A DNA stretch of 64,000 bases. It comes from Polynucleobacter sp. JS-Polo-80-F4 (GTDB lineage: Bacteria; Pseudomonadota; Gammaproteobacteria; Burkholderiales; Burkholderiaceae). Every line of letters starts with the position of its first letter. Within the stretch, counting starts at the first letter, position 1. This document shows positions 18,192 to 27,332 of this stretch, piece by piece. Where the stretch lies: NCBI RefSeq assembly GCF_018881965.1, contig NZ_JACVPI010000001.1, positions 62,001 to 126,000 of the forward strand. The letters are read 5' to 3'. The position numbers and the translations under genes are program-made. The notes beneath the pieces are model-generated. The model saw nothing but the letters and a program-made list of their open reading frames with translations, had not been told where the DNA came from and did no database searches.

Positions 18192-19909
18192 CTACAAACA
18201 TCCTTTAGGTTTGATAAATCTGGATTGGGTGCCGATGTAGAAACTACATACTCATTTACAAATAAATATTTGCCAATCTGCCCCATCAACATCTCCCTAA
18301 TTTCTTCAGTGGAGTGACGAGCCCTCATTTCCATTCTTTGCCCAACTATCTGACAAGAATCGCAGAGTATTGGCTGAACCCCCAAGGGAGCATGAACGGC
18401 TACCAAGGGATAAGCAGATGTTAGGGTTGCTATATCAGCAGCATCTTTGGCTAAATAACCATGCAGTTTTGCACCTGGCAGCAACAATCGATATTCCTCA
18501 TCTTTTGCGCGATAGTCGCAAGGAATCCAGACATCCTTGCCCTGCAACTGCGCAATGGTTTCCACAGAGTAGCGCCCTAAACGACCCTCTAGTGGAGCAA
18601 GACTGCTGGTCAAAGCGCAATAGACTAGAAAACAAGCAGCTAAAGAAAAGGTTTTGGTGAGGTTTCGTTTGAATAGACCCGCTAAGATAAGCATTAATCC
18701 TGCAGCCATGAGAAGCCAGTGGCAATAGGGATATATCCACTTGCCTGCGTCCCCCAGGAACTGTGAGAATTGCAGATTGATACCAATCCACGTTAATAGC
18801 GATAGCACTAGCAACTGCAAAAGTAATGCGATGCGAAAGCCCCATAAAGGCAATCGATCCCAATACAGAGCAATCAAAGCTGCAAATGCAGGCATCACTG
18901 GCAAAAGATAGCGACCAGATCTTTGGCTAGGCACACTGAACACCATGAAGAATGCTGCAATCATTAAAAGGAGGAGAACCTCTTCCAAGCTGAGAAACCG
19001 ACGAGTACGCCAGCACTGCACCAAACTAGAAATTAATACAAAGCTAAATAAACCTGCATTGGCTATCGTAGTGAGCATTAGAAGCCATATGCTGTCACCA
19101 CCCCGCAAAAGATCCATGAAGTAACTAGACTGACGTGCGGCAAACTTACCGGCATTTTCACCTACTACAAATTCTTTCCAAACGGCCTCTGGATTTGGAT
19201 CCACGGCAAACCATAGTGCAAACACACCTAGGGCAAGTGCAGCAATCATGATTAATTTATATAGATCTCGGATGATTACTTGAGGAATACTCCACTGCCG
19301 CCAGCGCCAATAGTAGAGACCCATAGCAAATGTGGCGGGCACGATATAAGCAAATGATTTTGCAAATAAGGCGAAACCGAAACACACTCCAGCCATGAGC
19401 GGAAAAAAGAATTTAGATTCGAGCGCACCCCTACCCCAATACAAGACTGCCAAAAATGGTAACGATATCCAAAAGACTTCGGGAGGGTCAGCCAAGAATG
19501 GCCGACCGTAGCGATAGGTTGCAAAAAATGAAAGCCAAACTACAGCAGCCAAGATACCCGTTTGTGTTTTGCCACTAAATCGACGAACCGCTAAAAATAA
19601 GAAAAATGCTGTGAGGCTGGTATATAAAACGCTAGGCCAACGTAAATCGGCTAGAGTCCATTCACTTGCCCAATGGGTGCTCGCAATGCCCTGCCAAAAA
19701 ATGAGTGGGGGCTTTGTGTTTTTAATGCCGTCCATTTCAGACTGGAGTGGAAGCCAGTGGCCCGAATCAGCAGTCATCCGCACAATATGCATATAGGGGT
19801 ACTCATCGCCGTTTTTAGGGGCAAATCGGCTATCCAAACCATAAAGGTAGGTAAATACACCTAAAAGGAGTATCAATATGGCAGAACGGTAAGAAAATGT
19901 ACCTCGCAT
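18188..19909 (-). CDS. GT39 (ArnT/PMT-like) membrane glycosyltransferase
   Basis: 573 aa with about eleven to twelve transmembrane helices. The first periplasmic loop has the acidic pair in KNGDEYPY, and NTKPPLIFW follows, matching the polyprenyl-phosphate-sugar transferases of the ArnT/PMT group. Such enzymes move a sugar from undecaprenyl phosphate to lipid A, protein or glycan in the periplasm. The acceptor cannot be read from the sequence. It is the first gene of the unit with the sialidase-like protein and a small membrane protein; upstream is 181 bp shared with the divergent cytochrome c gene. Confidence 0.86.
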   Translation of the reverse strand: MRGTFSYRSAILILLLGVFTYLYGLDSRFAPKNGDEYPYMHIVRMTADSGHWLPLQSEMDGIKNTKPPLIFWQGIASTHWASEWTLADLRWPSVLYTSLTAFFLFLAVRRFSGKTQTGILAAVVWLSFFATYRYGRPFLADPPEVFWISLPFLAVLYWGRGALESKFFFPLMAGVCFGFALFAKSFAYIVPATFAMGLYYWRWRQWSIPQVIIRDLYKLIMIAALALGVFALWFAVDPNPEAVWKEFVVGENAGKFAARQSSYFMDLLRGGDSIWLLMLTTIANAGLFSFVLISSLVQCWRTRRFLSLEEVLLLLMIAAFFMVFSVPSQRSGRYLLPVMPAFAALIALYWDRLPLWGFRIALLLQLLVLSLLTWIGINLQFSQFLGDAGKWIYPYCHWLLMAAGLMLILAGLFKRNLTKTFSLAACFLVYCALTSSLAPLEGRLGRYSVETIAQLQGKDVWIPCDYRAKDEEYRLLLPGAKLHGYLAKDAADIATLTSAYPLVAVHAPLGVQPILCDSCQIVGQRMEMRARHSTEEIREMLMGQIGKYLFVNEYVVSTSAPNPDLSNLKDVCR

Positions 19910-19991
19910 TCCTATAGTTTATAGGGCTTAGCAGAAACTCGAATAAAAATGGTGATATCCAGATTTTCGAATGAGCTTATGAAAAATGTGT

Positions 19992-20014
19992 CTGAAATGA
20001 ATACCCTATTTCAG
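19992..20014. repeat. Inverted repeat between GT39 gene and cytochrome c gene
   Basis: CTGAAAT (19992-19998) and ATTTCAG (20008-20014) form a perfect 7-bp inverted repeat with a 9-bp spacer, about 80 bp before the cytochrome start. No T-run follows, so an operator is more likely than a terminator. The binding protein is unknown. Confidence 0.4.
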
Positions 20015-20090
20015 CGCCTTCTTGATTAAGATGCTAGCAAAGCAATATGTAGTTTATTACCCGGAAATATTCTGAACGGAGACAGATTTT

Positions 20091-20423
20091 ATGTGTGCAA
20101 AGTTTTTAAAACCCGCAGTCTTATTGTCAATTTATATTGGCATAAGTCATTGGAGCGGAACCGCCCTTGCCCAAAATACGGATGCAAGCAATTTATATAA
20201 GCGCGGCCTTGCAGCAACCTGCGCTAATTGCCATGGAACTGATGGAAAAGGTGTGGTTGATGGCGGAATGCCACTGATTAATAACCTTACTAGCGAACAA
20301 ATGCTGACTCAACTCAAGGCATTTAAATCTGGCGCACGCGAAGGTACCATCATGCCCCAGTTAGCTAAAGGCTATACGGACGAGCAACTCGAAACCATCT
20401 CCAATCAACTTGGCAAGAAATAA
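20091..20423 (+). CDS. Class I cytochrome c, flavocytochrome c sulfide dehydrogenase heme subunit
   Basis: 110 aa with a signal peptide ending at TALAQNT. One heme site, CANCH at about residues 43-47, and a C-terminal Met region (GTIMPQLAKGYTD) that can supply the axial ligand. It lies 14 bp before the FAD subunit, so the pair forms a flavocytochrome c (FccA or SoxE-like with FccB or SoxF). Electrons from sulfide would pass from FAD to this heme and on to the respiratory chain in the periplasm. No other sox genes are near. Confidence 0.88.
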   Translation: MCAKFLKPAVLLSIYIGISHWSGTALAQNTDASNLYKRGLAATCANCHGTDGKGVVDGGMPLINNLTSEQMLTQLKAFKSGAREGTIMPQLAKGYTDEQLETISNQLGKK

Positions 20424-20437
20424 GAAGGAATCACATC

Positions 20438-21712
20438 ATGGATCGTCGACACTTTATTGGCCAAGGCACTGCAGCGCTTGGCTTGCTCGCTGGCTTCTCA
20501 ACTCCAGCCACCGCCAATTTAAAAAAAGCAGAAATTGTTGTCATTGGCGGGGGGTACGGTGGCGCTACTGCTGCAAAGTACCTGCGCTTATTTTCGAATA
20601 ACACCGCCAATGTAACGCTGATTGAACCCAATACATCCTTCGTTTCATGCCCAATGTCCAACTTAGTTATTGGTGGATCACGTAGCTTGGCGGAGATTAC
20701 CTCCCCTTATGACACCCTCAGCAAACGTCATGGCATCAAGATTATTCAAGATAGTGTTGCTAGCATTGATCCGGATAAGAAAACTGTGAAGCTGGCCTCT
20801 GGAAAAACTCTGCGTTACGACAAAGCAGTTGTATCGCCAGGAGTCTCTCTCAATTTTAAGAGCATTGAGGGTCTTGCTCAGGCGAATAAGGATGGCGTCA
20901 CCTTGCAAGCTTGGAAGGCTGGACCAGAAACGGTCGCCTTACATAAACAAATCGCCGCTATGCGAACCGGTGGCACCTTTGCAATCAGCATTCCTGAAGC
21001 GCCTTACCGCTGCCCTCCCGGACCTTACGAGCGCGCTTGTCAAGTAGCGAATTACCTGAAGCAACACAATCCTAGCGGTAAAGTGCTGATTCTAGATGCC
21101 AACCAAGATGTCACTTCTAAGGGCGCACTATTCAAGAAGGTATGGGCTGAACAGTACTCCGGAATTATTGAGTACCGACCAAAAAGTAATGTCGTTGGTG
21201 TGGATGCCAAAACCAAAACACTCAAGCTGGAAGTTGAGGATGATGTCAAAGCAGACGTATTAAATGTCTTGCCACAAATGGCTGCCGGTGAAATCGCTAT
21301 TCAAACTGGCTTAGCAAACTCCAATGGTCGCTGGGTAAACGTGAACTTCTTGAACTTTGAATCCACTGCACGCAAAGATATTCATGTTTTAGGAGATTCG
21401 ATCCAAGTTGCCTATGCAATGCCTAAATCTGGCCACATGGCCAACCAACATGCAAAAGTCGCGGCTGCAGCAATCGTGGCAGAACTCAGTGGCTGGGAAT
21501 TAAATCCTGCACCAGTACTCACCAATACCTGTTACAGCTTTGTGAATGACCGAGAAGTGGTTCACGTCGCCAGTGTGCATCAGTACATTGCCGCTGAAAA
21601 AACCTTTAAACCGGTTCCAGGCTCTGGAGGGCTCTCCCCAGCACCTTCCACCCTAGAAGGAGTCTATGCCTGGGGCTGGGCTCACAATATCTGGGCCGAT
21701 AGTTTGGGTTGA
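20438..21712 (+). CDS. Flavocytochrome c sulfide dehydrogenase, FAD subunit
   Basis: 424 aa. A Tat-type signal (DRRHFIGQG, then hydrophobic to about residue 27) suits a cofactor-loaded periplasmic enzyme. The FAD-binding start reads AEIVVIGGGYGGATAAKYLR. Redox-type cysteines lie in FVSCPMSN and near YRCPPGPYERACQ, and the C-terminal FCSD flavin-binding region holds TCYSFV. The enzyme oxidises sulfide to sulfur or polysulfide. A good ribosome binding site (AAGGAA) precedes the ATG, and an intrinsic terminator follows. Confidence 0.9.
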   Translation: MDRRHFIGQGTAALGLLAGFSTPATANLKKAEIVVIGGGYGGATAAKYLRLFSNNTANVTLIEPNTSFVSCPMSNLVIGGSRSLAEITSPYDTLSKRHGIKIIQDSVASIDPDKKTVKLASGKTLRYDKAVVSPGVSLNFKSIEGLAQANKDGVTLQAWKAGPETVALHKQIAAMRTGGTFAISIPEAPYRCPPGPYERACQVANYLKQHNPSGKVLILDANQDVTSKGALFKKVWAEQYSGIIEYRPKSNVVGVDAKTKTLKLEVEDDVKADVLNVLPQMAAGEIAIQTGLANSNGRWVNVNFLNFESTARKDIHVLGDSIQVAYAMPKSGHMANQHAKVAAAAIVAELSGWELNPAPVLTNTCYSFVNDREVVHVASVHQYIAAEKTFKPVPGSGGLSPAPSTLEGVYAWGWAHNIWADSLG

Positions 21713-21729
21713 TCAAAGTCAATACTTCC

Positions 21730-21760
21730 AAAAAAAGGGGGCCTTAGCGCCTCTTTTTTT
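21730..21760 (+). terminator. Rho-independent terminator after the sulfide dehydrogenase genes
   Basis: A GC-rich imperfect stem (GGGGGC against GCGCCTC) flanked by an A-run and a T-run of seven ends the transcript 20-50 bp after the stop. Confidence 0.75.
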
Positions 21761-21761
21761 G

Positions 21762-21789
21762 TTTACATGGCTCGATAGATACCTATACT
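21762..21789 (+). promoter_or_regulatory. Predicted sigma-70 promoter of psiE
   Basis: TTTACA at 21762-21767 and TATACT at 21784-21789 with 16 bp between, 32 bp before the ATG. No PHO-box repeat is visible here despite the gene's family name. Confidence 0.5.
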
Positions 21790-21820
21790 GAGGAAAATAT
21801 ACTAAAAACTCGGAGGCTTA

Positions 21821-22279
21821 ATGAACATGACCCCTACCTCACCTAAAGATGCATCTAAATTAGAAGATGCGATTGAAAAATGGACTGTACCTATCGGCAA
21901 CTTATTTGTCTCATTGTTTCATCGGATTGCATTGTTTGGAATCGGCGCAGCAACTGTTTGGTCAGCCGCCGTTGCATTCCTGGGAATGGTGCATAAGGGC
22001 TCAGCCTCGATTGAAGACCTGCTCCTGCTTTTTATCTATTTAGAGATTGGCGCGATGGTGGGTATTTATTTCAAGACCAACCATATGCCAGTACGCTTTT
22101 TGATCTACGTAGCGATTACCGCAGTTACTCGCCTCATTATTGATTTAGTCAATACTAAACATGAGGCAGACCTGCCCATTCTCTATATGGGCTTAACCAT
22201 CCTGATACTAGCTTTGGCTAATGCTGTAGTTCGCTACGCATCATTTAAGTTCCCGAGCAGATCCGGCGAGAGTGAATAA
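21821..22279 (+). CDS. PsiE-family membrane protein
   Basis: 152 aa with four hydrophobic helices. LLLFIYLEIGAMVGIYFKTNHMPVRFLIYVAITA and ADLPILYMGLTILILALA match the phosphate-starvation-inducible PsiE family, of unknown biochemical role. GGAGG lies just before the ATG. It ends 4 bp before the convergent TAXI receptor gene. Confidence 0.83.
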   Translation: MNMTPTSPKDASKLEDAIEKWTVPIGNLFVSLFHRIALFGIGAATVWSAAVAFLGMVHKGSASIEDLLLLFIYLEIGAMVGIYFKTNHMPVRFLIYVAITAVTRLIIDLVNTKHEADLPILYMGLTILILALANAVVRYASFKFPSRSGESE

Positions 22280-22283
22280 GACT

Positions 22284-23705
22284 CTATAAGAGGGGCTGCG
22301 CGCTCTCCCCCTCTCCCTCACTAAATTGATAGGGGTGAATGCCCCTATTTAAGCAATTTCGCACATAGTCAATGCTGGTTCGCAGGGAATAGTAATCACT
22401 AGAGAGGTGTTTTGAGATTTTAATATTCAGAGCCTGATACTCAAGCAAATTAAGTCTTTTCAAATACTCATCCCGCTGCTGATTGTCAAAGCCATTTAGC
22501 AACTCTTGCTCCAAAGCTTTTAGCGAGCTATATAAGCGATGAATCTTATTTTTCATGCGCTTGGCCCGATATCCTGGCAAAGCCTGCAAAAGTGGATACC
22601 CCAAAATACAGAAAGGTAGTACTACAAACATGAGACGACTAATGAGCTCTGCTACCCAAAACGGAAAATAGGCTGCCAACATCGGATAATTGTTTTTCTC
22701 GAAATGAACCGCTACAGGGCTTTCGGGCAGCATGGAATCCTTGAATGATGGAAACTCCCCACGTTCAGAGAAGAAAGATTCTTTTCCATTAATTTCTTTA
22801 GCGGCCTCTAGAAAAAGAAATTGTATGGCGGGATGCATACGATCATCAATCAATAGAATTGTTGTGGTTGCCAACATCTTCATATCGGTTGCTGGGAAGT
22901 TACGTGGCAGATTAAAGGCCCCTTGGGGGATATGCAAGATATTGAGATAAGGCATTAATTTGGCATAGGCTGCCGCACGCTTAAAAGTAACCAGATGTAA
23001 TGATTTGTCATTAAGCAAACTTTGCACATTAGGAGCCTCGTAAGAATCTACGATAAAGGCTCCATCGATCTCACCTGCCTGCAGCGCTTTGACTGCGTCA
23101 TGTCCAGCAAGATTGAGAACTTGTATCCCCTTCTCATAGCCGGCAGCCTTTAGTATTTTGGTTGACTGTGCATAGGTCCCGCTGCCCGGAATTCCGACAG
23201 AAATCTTTTTATTGGCAAAATGTTGAAGTACGACGCCAATCGTATCGGACTCAGCAGTCTTTAGCTCTGAACCGCGATAAAAAAACCAAATAGGATCATA
23301 GGCAATTGCACCTAAGGACTGAATACCAGTGACTTCCTGAGCATGGTCCACACCGGCTTGAACAAAAGCAGCCTGTACGGGATCTTTGCGATCTGCTAAG
23401 CGATCAATATTCTCTTGAGCCCCCGTTGTGGGTACCAACTCTAGAGTAATACCCTTTGCCTTGAAAAACTCGACATACTTTTTTCCGAGGTCTTCATATG
23501 AGCCACCTGCAGATCCAGTGGCCATGAGAACGTGTCTTGGAGGAGGTGGGTCTGAATACCACCAAATACCCATCAAGATTGTCAGTAGCAGAATCAGAAT
23601 CGGCCAAGTCTCATGTAAAAATTGAGTGAAATCGCTCCAGCTCTGCTGAGCGCTCTCAGATATACCTAGGCATGTCTCTTGAAGGTCTTCTTTAAAGCTT
23701 CCCAT
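22284..23705 (-). CDS. TAXI-family TRAP transporter solute receptor, membrane-anchored
   Basis: 473 aa. A helix at about residues 33-50 anchors a periplasmic TAXI domain (HVLMATGSAGGSYEDLGKKY, LVPTTGAQENIDRL, VGIPGSGTYAQS), and a second helix at about residues 350-375 returns to a cytoplasmic coiled tail. This double-anchored form differs from soluble TAXI receptors. The TRAP membrane subunits (DctQM) are not nearby, so it may work with a distant permease or as a sensor. The ligand is unknown. Confidence 0.83.
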   Translation of the reverse strand: MGSFKEDLQETCLGISESAQQSWSDFTQFLHETWPILILLLTILMGIWWYSDPPPPRHVLMATGSAGGSYEDLGKKYVEFFKAKGITLELVPTTGAQENIDRLADRKDPVQAAFVQAGVDHAQEVTGIQSLGAIAYDPIWFFYRGSELKTAESDTIGVVLQHFANKKISVGIPGSGTYAQSTKILKAAGYEKGIQVLNLAGHDAVKALQAGEIDGAFIVDSYEAPNVQSLLNDKSLHLVTFKRAAAYAKLMPYLNILHIPQGAFNLPRNFPATDMKMLATTTILLIDDRMHPAIQFLFLEAAKEINGKESFFSERGEFPSFKDSMLPESPVAVHFEKNNYPMLAAYFPFWVAELISRLMFVVLPFCILGYPLLQALPGYRAKRMKNKIHRLYSSLKALEQELLNGFDNQQRDEYLKRLNLLEYQALNIKISKHLSSDYYSLRTSIDYVRNCLNRGIHPYQFSEGEGESAQPLL

Positions 23706-23791
23706 ATGTTACCAATCAGCAAATTTCATTAAAGCTAATGATAATAGGCTTATTCTGATTCTTTCAATTGGCCCTTAAACACCCTTAAAAC

Positions 23792-24493
23792 ATGATAAAT
23801 CTTAGAAAATCCCAAGAACGTGGCTACGCTGACCATGGTTGGCTCAAAAGCTTCCACTCCTTCTCATTTGCTAGCTATCATGACCCCCGCTTTATGGGCT
23901 GGGGAAATCTCAGGGTGATTAATGAAGATCGCATAGCTGCAGGAAAAGGCTTTGGCAAGCACAGCCATCGCAATATGGAAATTATTAGCTACGTCCTATC
24001 TGGAGAATTGGCGCACGAAGATAGCATGGGCAATATCAAAGGAATCCCGCCAGGAGATGTCCAACGAATGAGTGCGGGCAATGGAGTAACACATAGCGAG
24101 TTCAATCACGCCAAAGATCAAACTACGCATTTTCTGCAAATTTGGATAGAGCCAAATGTTTCTGAAATAGAACCAAGCTACGAACAAAAGTCCGTCCCCA
24201 AAATAGAAAAAGACGGTAAGCTACGTATCATCGCATCCGCAACCGGCAATGATGGCGCCGTGAAAATCCATGCTGACGCCACAATATACGCAGGACTTTT
24301 TAATGGCCCTGAGACAGCGGCCTTAATATTGGATCCAAGTCGTAAGGCTTATGTTCACCTGATTAGTGGGACTATCGATATTAACGACCAGCCACTAAAT
24401 GCCGGCGATGCTTTGCTGATTCAAGATGAAAGCAAACTGGAAATTAAAAATGGAAAAGGCGCCGAAGTCTTAGTATTTGACCTCAGCGCCTAG
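23792..24493 (+). CDS. Pirin family protein
   Basis: 233 aa bicupin. The N-terminal cupin has the pirin metal ligands in FGKHSHRNMEIISYVLSGE and the conserved DSMGN and VQRMSAGNGVTHSEFN segments; the C-terminal part is the YhaK-type second cupin. Some pirins are quercetinases or redox regulators; the function here is not decided. It stands alone with a weak ribosome binding site. Confidence 0.92.
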   Translation: MINLRKSQERGYADHGWLKSFHSFSFASYHDPRFMGWGNLRVINEDRIAAGKGFGKHSHRNMEIISYVLSGELAHEDSMGNIKGIPPGDVQRMSAGNGVTHSEFNHAKDQTTHFLQIWIEPNVSEIEPSYEQKSVPKIEKDGKLRIIASATGNDGAVKIHADATIYAGLFNGPETAALILDPSRKAYVHLISGTIDINDQPLNAGDALLIQDESKLEIKNGKGAEVLVFDLSA

Positions 24494-24508
24494 TATGTAT
24501 AACGTTAT

Positions 24509-25480
24509 TTAGTCTAATTTAATTTTAGATTTTTCAATAACTACTTTCCACCTAGCAATTTCAGTGTTGTATAGATCGGTGAATTGCTGAGTATTCATAG
24601 GTGCGATCTGAACCCCCGCCTTCTGAAAGCGCTCTTTCATTTCTGGAGTGTCCAATACTTTCAACACTGAATTGTTGAGCGCATGCACAATGTTGTTTGG
24701 CGTTCCAGATGGAACAAACATTCCTTGCCACAAAGCCATCTCGTAACCCTTAACGCCAGCCTCTTGGATCGCTACTAATTCAGGGGCGCCACTAAAGCGT
24801 GCTTTACTAGTCACTGCTAAAGCCCTTACCTTCTCACCCTTGTACAAAGGAAGACCCACTGGCATACCGGCAAAATAAAAATCGATTTGACCACCAACTA
24901 AATCGGTTGCCGCTGGCGAACCGCCTTTGTATGGAATGTGAATAGCCTGCGTACCAGTAGTCGCTAAAAATAATTCTCCAGCCATGTGATCTGAGTTACC
25001 AATCCCTGAGGAGCCAAAACTTAATTTACCCGGCTCAGCCTTTAGCATTGCAATTAATTCAGCAACATTTTTAGCGTTGGAATTATTGTTCACAATCAGA
25101 ATATGGGGAGTAGCAGCAACACCCACTACAGGCAATAAATCTTTTTGACCATTAAATGGCAACTTTGGATTAGCCGCCACATTAATGGCAAGGCCATTTT
25201 GGGCAAACAAGATCGTATAGCCATCTGGAATACTTTTTGCAACAGCATCAGCCGCTAGACTCCCGGCAGCGCCACCTCGGTTCTCCACAATGATGGGTTG
25301 CTTTAACGCAATACTCAAATCATTAGCAACCATCCTGCCAACAATATCTGTCGAACTGCCAGGCGCATAACCAATCAACATCTTGATTGGTTTATCTGGA
25401 TAAGCTGCCAGAGCTGACCCTGCTATCACAGGAACTATTACTGCACTTATTGCTATGTTTTTTATTAATTTTTTAAACAT
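24509..25480 (-). CDS. Tripartite tricarboxylate transporter receptor (Bug/TctC family)
   Basis: 323 aa with a signal peptide ending at SALAAYPDKP. Family motifs are KPIKMLIGYAPGSSTDIVGR, IIVENRGGAAGSLAA and HIPYKGGSPAATDLVGGQID. It is the last gene of a minus-strand unit with an Ldh-type dehydrogenase, a GntR regulator and a lactonase, so the ligand is probably the sugar acid used by those enzymes (inference). No TctAB partner is visible. Confidence 0.9.
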   Translation of the reverse strand: MFKKLIKNIAISAVIVPVIAGSALAAYPDKPIKMLIGYAPGSSTDIVGRMVANDLSIALKQPIIVENRGGAAGSLAADAVAKSIPDGYTILFAQNGLAINVAANPKLPFNGQKDLLPVVGVAATPHILIVNNNSNAKNVAELIAMLKAEPGKLSFGSSGIGNSDHMAGELFLATTGTQAIHIPYKGGSPAATDLVGGQIDFYFAGMPVGLPLYKGEKVRALAVTSKARFSGAPELVAIQEAGVKGYEMALWQGMFVPSGTPNNIVHALNNSVLKVLDTPEMKERFQKAGVQIAPMNTQQFTDLYNTEIARWKVVIEKSKIKLD

Positions 25481-25508
25481 ATGTCTCCTCCAGTAATTTG
25501 GTATTTTT

Positions 25509-26558
25509 TTAAAACCTTAAAACAGGGATGCCGCATTCCTGAGCACAATCATTTAATGCCTCTAGCAACTCAGGCGAGACTGGGATGCCACTTTTACTTC
25601 TCTCTGCCATTGTTTTTGCTGCACCCTCACCTGGAACACGAATTTCCTTTACTCCCGGTAATGTTGATGAACTCTTGATATCCTCAACTAAATCAATAAC
25701 GCGCCCGATAAAGGCATCTTTATCACCAAATGCACTGGGATCAACTGCGATGATCGTTTGACCGGTATTGGTAATTACGTCGTGATGTGCATTGAAGTCG
25801 ATCGTTCCCTTGCCTACGGCTGCGTTGTTTAAGGCTCCCGCCAATAATCCAATCATGACAGCCAGACCATAACCCTTATATCCGCCGATCGGCAATAAAG
25901 AGCCTTCTGAAGATTTATGAGGATCGGTAATGGGATTGCCCTGACGATCAATCATCCATCCTTCGGGAATGGGTTTGCCCTTTTGCGCCGCCACTTTGAC
26001 TTTCCCATATGCGGCTACTGTTGTGGCTATATCTAGCAGCACCATGGGGTGGTCACCCGCTGGAACCGCAATCGCAATCGGGTTGGTAGAAAGCAATAAA
26101 TCAATTCCGCCCCAAGGTGCCATATGATTTGCATTGCCAACGGCCATATATATACCGATATAGCCTTGCTCAGCTAACTTGCGAACATATACCGACGCAG
26201 CACCTGAATGATTGCCATAGTGACTGCCAATCCAACATACGCTGTGCTGCCTCACCTTTTCAATCGCCAGATCAACAGCCCTATTCATCACTAAATGACC
26301 TAGCGCGTTATCGCCATTGATCAGGGCGGTGGCACCTTGTTCGCGTTCAATATGAATATTGGGGTGCAAGTTGATGCCGCCAGCCCGTATTCTTTTCAGG
26401 TAGGCGGGCAGACGAAAAATGCCATGCCCGTCAGCACCAACAAGATCAGACTTCACCATCAGACTTGCGGTGATGTCTGCATCACTTGCAGGAACGTTTT
26501 CTGATTGAAGTGCGCTCGAGATAAATCTTTCAGCGTCAATAATAGATAAATAATTCAT
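25509..26558 (-). CDS. Malate/L-lactate (Ldh2) family NAD(P)-dependent dehydrogenase
   Basis: 349 aa of the type-2 malate/lactate dehydrogenase family (YiaK, AllD, ComC relatives). Typical stretches are GADGHGIFRLPAYLKRI, NHMAPWGGIDLLLSTNPIAIAVP and GYKGYGLAVMIGLLAGAL. Members oxidise 2-hydroxy acids such as ureidoglycolate, sulfolactate or 3-dehydro-gulonate. In this locus a 2-hydroxy sugar acid is likely. It is 6 bp downstream of the GntR regulator gene and 28 bp before the Bug receptor gene. Confidence 0.88.
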   Translation of the reverse strand: MNYLSIIDAERFISSALQSENVPASDADITASLMVKSDLVGADGHGIFRLPAYLKRIRAGGINLHPNIHIEREQGATALINGDNALGHLVMNRAVDLAIEKVRQHSVCWIGSHYGNHSGAASVYVRKLAEQGYIGIYMAVGNANHMAPWGGIDLLLSTNPIAIAVPAGDHPMVLLDIATTVAAYGKVKVAAQKGKPIPEGWMIDRQGNPITDPHKSSEGSLLPIGGYKGYGLAVMIGLLAGALNNAAVGKGTIDFNAHHDVITNTGQTIIAVDPSAFGDKDAFIGRVIDLVEDIKSSSTLPGVKEIRVPGEGAAKTMAERSKSGIPVSPELLEALNDCAQECGIPVLRF

Positions 26559-26564
26559 CGTGAT

Positions 26565-27332
26565 TTAAGCCTCTGAGCTCGCCTTAAATTCCATGCTGTA
26601 GACATACTTATTCTCTGGATGGTGCGTTACCGTGACTTCAAATAATTTGTCTTGGTCATCAAAATAGCGTCGAATAATTACCAGGCATGCAGTTTCAGGC
26701 TTGATGCGAAGTTTTTCAGCAATTTCAGGTGTCGCCTGAGAGGCATATACATCCACTTCCGCTCTCTCGATGCGGGCGCCATATTTTTCCTCAATCTGCT
26801 CATACACCATTACTTGGGTATGCTCTGGATCTTTTGTCAGCGAAGCAAACTGAGGCAGGATATAAATATCCGTCCAGGCAATCACCTCTTCAGCTTGTTG
26901 ACGCTTACGAATTCCGCCAATGTGATACCAAGATGATCCAATCGGAGCCCCGACTATCTGACTGAGGGATTTATTCAGCTCTATAAACTCTTCGACTAGG
27001 TTCTGGCGATAGGTATCACGGGAGTAACTCAGGATATCAATTGGAGAGTTGTAGCTTTGAGTGAAACGTCGTAAGCGCTGCCTAGATACCACTTTCGTAG
27101 GCGCACCTTGATGGCGATAAATCAGGCCATTGGACTCAAGAATTTGTAATGCATGTCGCAGCGTATGTCGACTGGACTGAAAATCCCGACAAAGATCCGC
27201 CTCGGCAGGCAAGACGGATCCCACGGGCCAATCACCGTTATAAATACGTTGCTCTAGCGTCTTTGCTAGAGATTTATATAGCGGTGATCGCTGGCTCAAT
27301 TTAGGTAAGTCCAAACATTTTTTTACCAGCAA
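26565..27332 (-). CDS. GntR/HutC family transcriptional regulator
   Basis: 255 aa. The N-terminal winged helix (about residues 15-82) carries WPVGSVLPAEADLCRDFQSSRHTLRHALQ; the rest is a UTRA effector domain (HIGGIRKRQ, ACLVIIRRYFD). The start overlaps the 3' end of the lactonase gene by 32 bp on the same strand. It likely controls this catabolic locus; candidate operators are the paired motifs at 28256-28267 and 28351-28362. Confidence 0.9.
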   Translation of the reverse strand: MLVKKCLDLPKLSQRSPLYKSLAKTLEQRIYNGDWPVGSVLPAEADLCRDFQSSRHTLRHALQILESNGLIYRHQGAPTKVVSRQRLRRFTQSYNSPIDILSYSRDTYRQNLVEEFIELNKSLSQIVGAPIGSSWYHIGGIRKRQQAEEVIAWTDIYILPQFASLTKDPEHTQVMVYEQIEEKYGARIERAEVDVYASQATPEIAEKLRIKPETACLVIIRRYFDDQDKLFEVTVTHHPENKYVYSMEFKASSEA

